Shown here piece by piece: positions 1 to 5,803 of a stretch of 11,637 nucleotides of DNA. Origin of the DNA: Deltaproteobacteria bacterium (GTDB lineage: Bacteria; Desulfobacterota; Syntrophia; Syntrophales; UBA2210). How positions within the stretch are numbered: position 1 is the stretch's first letter; each line of letters begins with the position of its first letter. Under the pieces are notes generated by a model. The model was not told the origin of the DNA, did no database searches, and saw nothing but the letters and a program-made list of their open reading frames with translations. The position numbers and the translations under genes are program-made. Where the stretch lies: assembly GCA_030603465.1 (NCBI GenBank), contig JAUVXT010000058.1, positions 1 through 11,637 of the forward strand. Reading direction: 5' to 3'.

Positions 1-1
1 A

Positions 2-133
2 ATATTCTGCCGAATCCGAAGCTATCTGTCGACGTGCAGGAAACAAGGCATCACTGCGTCCGAAGCCTTGCGCTTGTTGTTTCAGGGAAAGCATCCAGCC
101 TTTATGGATGTGAAAGAACATTGTGCTGAATAG
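2..133 (+). CDS. Transposase C-terminal fragment, probably IS66-like (5' end outside window)
   Basis: An open frame enters from the left edge and ends at TAG 131-133, giving the last 43 residues of a protein. The segment reads RSYLSTCRKQGITASEALRL, followed by FQGKHPAFM, and resembles the C-terminal tail of IS66-type DDE transposases as I remember them (R-S-[YF]-[LI]-x-T-C-[RK]-x-x-G-[IV], then x-A-L-x-x-L-x-x-G). The catalytic domain would lie outside the window, so whether the element is intact cannot be judged. I see no convincing terminal inverted repeat between the stop codon and the next promoter. The family is tentative. Another IS family, or an unrelated protein with a similar tail, is possible. 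Confidence 0.5.
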   Translation: MFCRIRSYLSTCRKQGITASEALRLLFQGKHPAFMDVKEHCAE

Positions 134-158
134 TTACAAAAATTAAATGATATATCTT

Positions 159-186
159 TTAACAGAAATAGTGGAATTGTTATAAT
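159..186 (+). promoter_or_regulatory. Sigma-70-type promoter for the DUF1538/P-II pair
   Basis: TTAACA (159-164; 5 of 6 matches to the -35 consensus) lies 16 bp upstream of a perfect TATAAT (181-186). Transcription would start near 193, leaving a leader of about 75 nt before the ATG at 267. The surrounding 134-266 stretch is AT-rich and otherwise holds only the ribosome binding site GGGAGG (255-260). No riboswitch-like structure was recognised in it. Confidence 0.6.
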
Positions 187-266
187 AGGGCAGTTAAATT
201 TCTTTTAAAGTACTGGATTTGTTTAAATAAAGTATTTTTGTGTGTAAATAAACTCGGGAGGCGAGT

Positions 267-2387
267 ATGGCTGAACAACAGGCCACCGGAAAAGTAAAAG
301 TATCGTTCAGACAGGCTATGGGCTTGCTTTACCCGTATGTGAAGAGCCGCCTGATAGCGCAGATCAAGTCAGTGGCTCTGATAATACTGTATCTTATTTT
401 CTTCCAGACCATAGTGCTCCAAATGCCGATAGCGGAAGCGACTGTCATCGCAATCGGACTCGGGCTCGTAATCGGGGGCCTGATGTTCTTCATGGAAGGC
501 CTTATGCTGGGACTCATGCCGTTGGGCGAAGTCATCGGACTGAAACTGCCACAGAAATCGAAACTGCCCGTGATACTGGGATTCGCGTTTATCCTGGGGG
601 TGGGCGCCACGTTTGCGGAACCGGCTATCGGGGTCCTGAAATCGGCCGGGGCTTCGGTAAAACCCTGGGAAGCGCCGCTCTTGTTCCTGATGCTGAACAA
701 GTCATCCGGAATCCTCGTTCTCGCAGTCGGCGCGGGGGTCGGCATCGCGGTCATGTTCGGCATCTTGCGGTTTATGTATGGCTGGTCTCTCAAGCCGTTC
801 ATCTACATCCTTATCGGCGGGCTGGTAGCGTTCACAGTATGGGCATATCTGGACCCGAACATGCGCCATCTGACCGGACTGGCCTGGGATTGCGGCGCGG
901 TGACCACAGGGCCGGTTACCGTTCCGCTGGTGCTGGCACTGGGTATCGGCATCTGCCGCATAGTCGGCAGCGGTGGCTCGGGAAGTTCCGGATTCGGTAT
1001 TGTGACACTGGCGTCACTGTTTCCGATAATCGCGGTTATGTCTCTGGGCGTTGTTTTGTTAGGCGAAGTACCGAAGCCGATGGATGAAGCGAAATTTTTC
1101 AGCACGGAGAATCGCCAGAAATCACAGGGGTTGTTCGTAAGCGAAGAAGAAATGTTCGGTTATGCATTCAAGAATGGAAGCGAACACAGCCAGCGGGCCC
1201 TGTTTAAAGGCGATAAGGCCGCCATGCTCGGATATATCGAAGGTCTAAAAGCCGATAAAAAGAAGAAGCAGGCAGTATTCGGTTCTGAAGATGGCGCTCT
1301 TGAAAAATGGGTTGCCACATCGGGAACCGAAGAGCAGATGATGGCGGTATTCGGAAGCAATGAAGCCATAACGAAAGCTGTGAATAAGTATTCAATGAAC
1401 GTGCAGACTCTGAAAGTTACAGACCTGCTGAAGAGGAACGGTAAAGCGGCGCTCCAGGCGATAATACCGCTTACCCTGTTTTTACTGATAGTTCTGGTTG
1501 TAGTTTTAAGGGAGAAACTGCCGCGTGCGGACGAGATATTTATAGGCGTCCTTTTCGCAGTGGTCGGCATGGGGCTGTTCAGCATCGGCATAGAACTCGG
1601 GTTGGCAAAACTGGGCTCACAGGTAGGCGGCAAGCTGCCGTCTACGTTCAAGGCGATCGAACTGACCGACCAGCAGAAGACGATAATCAACTTCGACCGG
1701 GATGTGGTGCAAACGGCGATCACGCCTGAAGGAGAAAAGAAACAGTTCTTCAACATAAAAGAAGGTACATCGTACGAAGTGCTTCCGTACCACGACGAGA
1801 ATTTCGACGAGGCGACTAAAAAGTACACATATCTGCCCACAAAGGGACCGTTGTACGGCTCCGCAGGCGGCCTGTTGGGGATCATTGTTGTGCTCATATT
1901 CGCGTTCATCATGGGCTACGGCGCAACTATGGCGGAGCCTGCGCTCAATGCCCTGGGTCTGGCGGTAGAAGAAATCACCGTCGGCACGTTCAAGAAGTCG
2001 CTGTTGATGAAGGCGGTGGCGCTGGGCGTTGGCGCGGGGATTACGTTTGGGGTGGCTAAAATAATATGGGGTATTCCGCTGATATTCATGCTGGGGCCTC
2101 CTTACATTGCACTGCTGGTAATATCGAAGTTGTCCACCGAGGAATTCGTGAACATCGGCTGGGATAGCGCGGGCGTTACCACCGGTCCGGTTACTGTGCC
2201 ACTGGTGCTCGCCATGGGGCTTGGAATAGGTGGGCAGGTAGGCGTCATTGAAGGATTCGGCATACTGTCCATGGCGTCGGTGTGTCCGATACTGTCCGTG
2301 CTGACGGTAGGGCTTATGGTGACGAGGAAGCGGAAGGCGGCGCTCGCCGAAACTGCAGGCGCTTCCAGGGAAGGGGGTGCCTCATGA
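267..2387 (+). CDS. DUF1538 family polytopic membrane protein with two DUF1538 halves
   Basis: This is a 706-residue inner-membrane protein of unknown function, likely a transporter or channel-like protein. It has an internal duplication. The first half carries GATFAEPA (about residues 113-120) and TTGPVTVPLVLA (213-224). The second half repeats them as GATMAEPA (552-559) and TTGPVTVPLVLA (638-649). Each copy sits among hydrophobic segments, and I estimate roughly a dozen membrane spans. Two long hydrophilic inserts break the pattern. One is about 125 residues between the halves (270-395, with AVFGS twice, 336-340 and 360-364). The other is about 75 residues inside the second half (455-530) and has no counterpart in the first. 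The start is fixed by GGGAGG seven bases before the ATG. The stop codon overlaps the next gene's ATG (ATGA), so translational coupling with the P-II-like protein is likely. No substrate can be named from sequence. Confidence 0.85.
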   Translation: MAEQQATGKVKVSFRQAMGLLYPYVKSRLIAQIKSVALIILYLIFFQTIVLQMPIAEATVIAIGLGLVIGGLMFFMEGLMLGLMPLGEVIGLKLPQKSKLPVILGFAFILGVGATFAEPAIGVLKSAGASVKPWEAPLLFLMLNKSSGILVLAVGAGVGIAVMFGILRFMYGWSLKPFIYILIGGLVAFTVWAYLDPNMRHLTGLAWDCGAVTTGPVTVPLVLALGIGICRIVGSGGSGSSGFGIVTLASLFPIIAVMSLGVVLLGEVPKPMDEAKFFSTENRQKSQGLFVSEEEMFGYAFKNGSEHSQRALFKGDKAAMLGYIEGLKADKKKKQAVFGSEDGALEKWVATSGTEEQMMAVFGSNEAITKAVNKYSMNVQTLKVTDLLKRNGKAALQAIIPLTLFLLIVLVVVLREKLPRADEIFIGVLFAVVGMGLFSIGIELGLAKLGSQVGGKLPSTFKAIELTDQQKTIINFDRDVVQTAITPEGEKKQFFNIKEGTSYEVLPYHDENFDEATKKYTYLPTKGPLYGSAGGLLGIIVVLIFAFIMGYGATMAEPALNALGLAVEEITVGTFKKSLLMKAVALGVGAGITFGVAKIIWGIPLIFMLGPPYIALLVISKLSTEEFVNIGWDSAGVTTGPVTVPLVLAMGLGIGGQVGVIEGFGILSMASVCPILSVLTVGLMVTRKRKAALAETAGASREGGAS

Positions 2388-3517
2388 TTGAAGGCGGAAA
2401 AAAAGTTTGCCAGATAACGGGAATTCTGCCTGGCGGGATAGCCCCGGGAATCATGGAAGCCCTCAACCAGATCGGGATAATCAATCTCCACATAGCCGCG
2501 GCCCGAACCATTATGCTGCAGGATAGGAAGGGGATCTTCGGGCTGGCGTCGACGACGACTATAGTGGAGGATCCGGCGGACATACTGACTTTCATCATCG
2601 ACTCCGAGCACGAGGATGAAGTTCTGGATTTGATAATAATGAAAGGAGAGCTGACACTGCCAGGCAGGGGCACCGTGTTCAGCGAAGACGTGAACCTTTT
2701 CAAGGAGCACGGGAGATGCAGTCAGAATACTGTGAAATCCTCAGGCAGGGAAGTGAAGGAAGATCCCCTGATGAATTCCGAGCTGATGGGAATAAGCTGC
2801 ATCGTACAGCGCGGCGAGGGCAACGATATAGCAAGGGTCGCTCTCGACACAGGGACATGCGTGCCGGTTATCACTTTCGGCCACGGCACCGGTCTGCGGG
2901 ATAAGCTCGGCCTGCTTCGAATCGCTATCCCGGCCGAGAAGGAAGTCATAACAGTCATCGCAAGCTCGCATGATGCGGATACGGTGATGAACATGATGAT
3001 CGACGCCGGCAAGCTGGATCAGCCCGGAAAAGGATTCATCTACGTTTACCCGATAGGAAAAGGGATAGTCAACATGAAGATCACGCGTGGTATGCCGAAG
3101 CACGCGGCAAGCATGGAGCAGATGATCGCGGCTGTGGACGAGATAAGGGGCAACACCACCTGGCGGCGCAGGACTGGCGGTGACGCGCATGACACGCAGA
3201 AGAAGCGCGAATTCCTCAGCGACCTCATAGACTACACGTTCATCTGCAACGAGGGCCGCGGCGAAGACCTGGTAAAAATTGCAATGGCGGCCGGCGCGGC
3301 CGGCGCGACCATAAGCAAGCTGAAACACCGCTGCCCCGAGGACTCCGATTACAACAAAATGTCCCGCGCTCGCGAGGGCTGCTACATGATTATATCAGAA
3401 GAGCAGGTAGAAACGATAACAGACGCAATAGAAAAAGAAGGCGCGTTCGACGACAAGACCTACGGACAGATACTGATTCGCCCGGCGCCGAAGGCATGCA
3501 CATATTTAGGCGGGTAG
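2384..3517 (+). CDS. P-II-like signalling protein with three tandem P-II-type domains
   Basis: P-II proteins are small cytoplasmic sensors, usually about 112 residues and trimeric, that bind ATP/ADP and 2-oxoglutarate or other small molecules and dock onto transporters and enzymes. This protein has 377 residues and reads as three such domains: about 6-108, 134-235 and 281-377. Domain 2 is clearest, with GISCIVQRGEGNDI (136-149) as the first strand and helix and GKGFIYVYPIGKGIVNM (215-231) resembling the B-loop and last strands. Domain 3 ends in GQILIRPAPKACTYLG (361-376). Linkers of about 25 and 45 residues join them. No repeat shows the uridylylatable T-loop tyrosine motif of GlnB/GlnK. I chose the ATG at 2384, with AAGGGGG before it and a 4-bp overlap with the DUF1538 gene, because the frame stays open upstream to 2282 only as a shadow of that gene. 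The pairing suggests it regulates the membrane protein. That role is inferred. Confidence 0.8.
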   Translation: MIEGGKKVCQITGILPGGIAPGIMEALNQIGIINLHIAAARTIMLQDRKGIFGLASTTTIVEDPADILTFIIDSEHEDEVLDLIIMKGELTLPGRGTVFSEDVNLFKEHGRCSQNTVKSSGREVKEDPLMNSELMGISCIVQRGEGNDIARVALDTGTCVPVITFGHGTGLRDKLGLLRIAIPAEKEVITVIASSHDADTVMNMMIDAGKLDQPGKGFIYVYPIGKGIVNMKITRGMPKHAASMEQMIAAVDEIRGNTTWRRRTGGDAHDTQKKREFLSDLIDYTFICNEGRGEDLVKIAMAAGAAGATISKLKHRCPEDSDYNKMSRAREGCYMIISEEQVETITDAIEKEGAFDDKTYGQILIRPAPKACTYLGG

Positions 3518-3546
3518 GGCGCGTTTGGTAAATCGTGAAAATCAGC

Positions 3547-3567
3547 ATTATCACGTCTATTGATAAT
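3547..3567 (+). terminator. Weak hairpin after the P-II-like gene
   Basis: ATTATCA and TGATAAT form a 7-bp perfect inverted repeat around a 7-nt loop, 30 bp after the P-II-like stop codon. No T-run follows, so this is at best a weak or Rho-assisted terminator, or an mRNA-stabilising hairpin. The rest of 3518-3684 shows nothing I can assign. Confidence 0.25.
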
Positions 3568-3684
3568 CATGCGAGTATCATGGAAGCCTTCAGACAACAA
3601 TGTGAGTCATTCCTGGTCTAAACCTATCAGGAAAGAAACACTTTTCCAGAAATTAATATCTCCTGGCCTTTTTAACCTCCATAC

Positions 3685-3721
3685 AAAAAAAGGATGTTTA
3701 CCACAAACGGTTAACATCCTT
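3685..3721 (-). terminator. Rho-independent terminator of the tRNA-Phe transcript
   Basis: Arms AAGGATGTTTACC (3690-3702) and GGTTAACATCCTT (3709-3721) pair over 13 positions with one mismatch around the loop ACAAAC. The plus-strand A-run at 3685-3691 becomes a T-run after the hairpin when read on the minus strand. It begins 9 bp beyond the 3' CCA of tRNA-Phe, so it ends the minus-strand prmA/RDD/tRNA block. Confidence 0.85.
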
Positions 3722-3730
3722 AAATAAAAA

Positions 3731-3806
3731 TGGTGGGTCAGGGCAGAATCGAACTGCCGACACCGGGATTTTCAGTCCCGTGCTCTACCGACTGAGCTAC
3801 CGACCC
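3731..3806 (-). tRNA. tRNA-Phe (anticodon GAA)
   Basis: The minus strand folds as a complete 76-nt cloverleaf. The acceptor stem pairs GGGTCGG with CTGACCC (one G-T wobble). The D stem is GCTC/GAGC. The anticodon stem CGGGA/TCCCG encloses CTGAAAA with anticodon GAA. A 5-nt variable loop follows, then the T stem GGCAG/CTGCC around TTCGATT, discriminator A, and an encoded CCA. It has its own promoter just upstream and an intrinsic terminator just downstream, and lies 26 bp after the RDD gene stop codon. Confidence 0.97.
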
Positions 3807-3829
3807 ACTCATTGTTTACAGCGAAAGCA

Positions 3830-3858
3830 TGTTTAACCAATCTCTTTTCGTTTGTCAA
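3830..3858 (-). promoter_or_regulatory. Promoter of tRNA-Phe, overlapping the 3' end of the RDD gene
   Basis: On the minus strand a perfect TTGACA (3853-3858) is followed after 17 bp by TAAACA (3830-3835; 3 of 6 matches to the -10 consensus). The start would fall about 15-18 nt before the mature tRNA 5' end at 3806. The -35 box lies in the last codons of the RDD-family ORF, and the -10 covers its stop codon. Confidence 0.55.
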
Positions 3859-4456
3859 GTATTTTTGACATATGTTCCATATTAGCTTTTCTTTCTTCTT
3901 CCATGCACCATTGCGATCGATCTCTGTGCGACGTTGCCAGGGGTGATGAGCTGTCAAAGGTGGGGCCGAAGGGTGTTCCTCCTTCCCGCCTTCGATCTGC
4001 AGTCTGCCATGATTCCTGTATTTTCACTACACACGTTCCTGCGATCATGTCGTGCCAGCCCCGTTTTTCCCTGTTGAAGGCGATCCATATGAAGCCGAGG
4101 TAGAGAAATATTTTGGAGATCAGATATCCCACCCATCTAAGAAATGCCAGTCCCCACGTCATGGGTTCCCCTCTTCTTTGAATGACCTTAAGGCCGAGTA
4201 TCTTTTTCCCCGGCGTCTGTCCCGTCGTGCCATGAAAATATGTAAAGTAGATCATGCTGAGCACAATCGCCATGCCATTATACGACCATAACAGACTATA
4301 CAGGAATTCTGTGGACAGATCAGAAAGTTGATAATCCAGCCCGGCTATTTTGGAGCCTGAATAGAAGATGATCACTGAGGTAATCTGCAGGATAATCTTG
4401 TCTATTACAAAGGCAATCCACCTCCGCCAGAAACCGCCGTAATAACTGTAAGTCAT
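3833..4456 (-). CDS. RDD family membrane protein
   Basis: This is a 207-residue inner-membrane protein of the RDD family, whose members mostly lack a defined role (some are linked to ion transport or envelope stress). Family signs are FWRRWIAFVIDK (9-20, with the Arg and Asp of the family name), GTTGQTPGKKILGLKVI (76-92) and NREKRGWHDMIAGTCVV (128-144), with hydrophobic spans at about 12-32, 52-73 and 103-126. The domain ends near residue 146. The last 60 residues are hydrophilic, not typical of the family, and run into the tRNA-Phe promoter, so this tail may be a lineage-specific extension. The start ATG lies 124 bp after prmA on the same strand with no strong Shine-Dalgarno sequence. A 26-codon ORF overlaps it as ATGA and could supply coupled translation. 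Confidence 0.8.
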   Translation of the reverse strand: MTYSYYGGFWRRWIAFVIDKIILQITSVIIFYSGSKIAGLDYQLSDLSTEFLYSLLWSYNGMAIVLSMIYFTYFHGTTGQTPGKKILGLKVIQRRGEPMTWGLAFLRWVGYLISKIFLYLGFIWIAFNREKRGWHDMIAGTCVVKIQESWQTADRRREGGTPFGPTFDSSSPLATSHRDRSQWCMEEERKANMEHMSKILDKRKEIG

Positions 4457-4533
4457 TCTTCAGTCGCCCCCGCTTCTTCCGTGTCGCCCGTTAAAAAAGC
4501 TCTCCTTACCGATCCTTCGATTCTCGGTCCCAT
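4453..4533 (-). CDS. Possible 26-residue ORF between prmA and the RDD gene
   Basis: On the minus strand ATG at 4533-4531 opens a 26-codon frame that starts MGPRIEGSVRRAF and ends GDTEEAGATEE. Its TGA overlaps the RDD gene's ATG as ATGA. A purine-rich stretch (GGGGAATGGGG) lies upstream but is not a clean ribosome binding site. It might be a leader peptide giving translational coupling, or a chance frame. MGPRI recalls a motif near the C-terminus of RsmE, a frequent prmA neighbour, but 5 residues are too few to claim a remnant. Confidence 0.2.
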   Translation of the reverse strand: MGPRIEGSVRRAFLTGDTEEAGATEE

Positions 4534-4580
4534 TAAAGCCCCATTCCCCGGATTACGGGCGCGACAACTCCTTGATGTTG

Positions 4581-5519
4581 TCAATTTTCTACTTTTCCCT
4601 TCTTCAATACGTAACAGACCCATTCTTCTTCGCTCTTGATGTCGTGGAGCATTACGCCTTCGGCCCGGAAGAGTTTCTCTACGTTTTTCGCATCCCGATC
4701 AATGATTCCCGAAGCTACAAGATACCCGTCCGGTTTCATCATGGATATGATGCTGGGCTGGAGTTTCATTAGTGTCGCGGCGGTCAGGTTGCCAATAATC
4801 AGTTCAAATGTACCTTCACACATGGAGGCATCACGATTTATGATGCCTACACTGTCTTCCACCCCATTTATCGAAACATTTATGCCTGCAATTTCAACCG
4901 CCTTAGGATCGAGATCCACGGCAGCCACACGCCCGGCCCCCATCTTTGCGGCGCATATTGCGAGGATTCCTGTGCCCGTTCCGATATCGAGGACATTCCA
5001 CTTTTCAAAAGTCCGGTTCTTCAATGCAATGTCTTCAATCGCTATGATGCATAATCTCGTGGACGGGTGCTGGCCCGTTCCGAAGGCCATTCCGGGGTCT
5101 ATGTCTATAACAATGTCTCTGCTCGTCGGGGAGTATCTTTCCCATGTCGGTTTTATGATGATATTTCTTCCTATCTTGAGTGGCTTGAAGTATTTCTTCC
5201 ATCGTTCACCCCAGTCAGGATCGGCAATTTTCTTCCGGGTAAAAGATGGGGTTTCGAGATCGGGAAAGAGATCGGAAAGACCTCTTATATAGTTATCGAG
5301 TAAAGCTATTTTTTTATCCGTTCCTCTGTCCAGCGGAAGATAGGCCTTTATTTCCTCCACGGCATCGGCTGTGCCGGTGTCATTGAATCCGTTTTCTTCC
5401 GGTTCTTCCTGAAATACTCCCTGTGTGCCCAGTTCTTCCATGAAATTGGATAGCGCGTCACATAGTTCAAAGGGTGCGGAAAGGGTAATCTCTAACCACT
5501 TTTCTTTTGTTTCGGGCAT
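4581..5519 (-). CDS. prmA: Ribosomal protein L11 methyltransferase
   Basis: This cytoplasmic S-adenosylmethionine-dependent enzyme methylates ribosomal protein L11. At 312 residues it has the normal family length. It has the N-terminal substrate-recognition domain (about 1-100), the linker motif DWGERWKKYFKPLKIG (102-117), the family signature DPGMAFGTGQHPSTRLC (141-157), the AdoMet-binding motif I VLDIGTGTGILAICA (176-190), and VDLDPKAVEIAG (201-212), whose acidic residue should contact the ribose. The catalytic-loop motif is GNLTAATL (243-250), where many relatives have N-I-L, a mild divergence. The ATG is preceded by GAGGAGG at proper spacing. A minus-strand promoter lies at 5594-5622, and the gene leads the block with the RDD gene downstream. 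Confidence 0.95.
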   Translation of the reverse strand: MPETKEKWLEITLSAPFELCDALSNFMEELGTQGVFQEEPEENGFNDTGTADAVEEIKAYLPLDRGTDKKIALLDNYIRGLSDLFPDLETPSFTRKKIADPDWGERWKKYFKPLKIGRNIIIKPTWERYSPTSRDIVIDIDPGMAFGTGQHPSTRLCIIAIEDIALKNRTFEKWNVLDIGTGTGILAICAAKMGAGRVAAVDLDPKAVEIAGINVSINGVEDSVGIINRDASMCEGTFELIIGNLTAATLMKLQPSIISMMKPDGYLVASGIIDRDAKNVEKLFRAEGVMLHDIKSEEEWVCYVLKKGKVEN

Positions 5520-5593
5520 GGTGTGCCTCCTCTTTGGGAAGGTTTATTGTATAGTTAATTTCCATGGAAAGAAACAACAAATATATAGGAAGT

Positions 5594-5622
5594 TGTATAA
5601 CCTCTTTTAGTTGAGATTTCAA
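5594..5622 (-). promoter_or_regulatory. Promoter of prmA
   Basis: On the minus strand TTGAAA (5617-5622; 5 of 6 matches) is followed after 17 bp by TATACA (5594-5599; 4 of 6). Transcription would start near 5587, about 68 nt before the prmA ATG. A second TATACAAT-like box lies closer to prmA around 5547-5554 and could be an alternative -10. Confidence 0.5.
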
Positions 5623-5632
5623 GTAGCTTGAA
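5618..5632. promoter_or_regulatory. 15-bp palindrome between divergent promoters
   Basis: TTCAAG-TAG-CTTGAA is a perfect inverted repeat with 6-bp arms. Each arm carries most of one -35 box: the minus-strand box for prmA on the left and the plus-strand box for the haem operon on the right. It may be an operator for both units. It may also be simply two back-to-back -35 elements, which tend to look palindromic. Confidence 0.35.
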
Positions 5633-5656
5633 CTTTTGAGGACTTCATGATATCAA
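5628..5656 (+). promoter_or_regulatory. Candidate promoter of the tetrapyrrole operon
   Basis: TTGAAC (5628-5633; 4 of 6 matches) and TATCAA (5651-5656; 4 of 6) are separated by 17 bp. Transcription would start near 5663, giving a leader of about 140 nt that contains the two GC-rich repeats before the first gene at 5804. The match is moderate, and no better plus-strand pair was found in 5520-5803. Confidence 0.4.
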
Positions 5657-5685
5657 TTACTCCTTTTATCTTATTGAACTGAACA

Positions 5686-5786
5686 GCGAGCGCATTCTCC
5701 GTTGCTTGCGGCGGGGTTGGCGAGCGAATAAAAAATAAAAAATTTTCCTTAACAATCGGAGATTCTCCGCAACTTGCTGCGGGGAG
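5686..5786. repeat. Degenerate GC-rich direct repeat pair (REP-like) in the operon leader
   Basis: Two 23-nt copies, 5694-5716 and 5762-5784, share ATTCTCCG-nnn-CTTGC-n-GCGGGG with 19 of 23 identities. They are separated by an AT-rich spacer containing AATAAAAAATAAAAAATTTT. Copy 1 is bracketed by GCGAGCG (5686-5692 and 5720-5726). Copy 2 can fold as CTCCGCA with TGCGGGGAG. The short, GC-rich, partly palindromic, intergenic character resembles dispersed REP-type elements. Whether copies occur elsewhere in the genome cannot be seen here. Confidence 0.5.
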
Positions 5787-5803
5787 CTTCAATGGTGAAA
5801 TAG

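Noticed and set aside
1160..1912. A 250-codon minus-strand frame inside the DUF1538 gene
   Set aside because: It is antisense to a clearly coding region. Its translation is serine-rich and resembles no family I know, as expected of a complementary-strand artefact.
2282..2383. Extended N-terminus for the P-II-like protein
   Set aside because: The frame stays open upstream, but the added 34 residues are out-of-frame DUF1538 sequence. The ATG at 2384 has a Shine-Dalgarno sequence and the usual ATGA overlap.
3569..3727. A 52-codon plus-strand ORF between the P-II-like gene and tRNA-Phe
   Set aside because: It has no ribosome binding site, no recognisable product, and runs through the minus-strand terminator hairpin.
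3731..3806. tRNA-Phe as the attachment site of an integrated element
   Set aside because: I found no second copy of the tRNA 3' end and no integrase in the window, so only the weaker island suggestion is kept.
5520..5803. Riboswitch (cobalamin or similar) ahead of the tetrapyrrole operon
   Set aside because: No conserved cobalamin-box or other known riboswitch core was seen. The structured part is accounted for by the GC-rich repeats.
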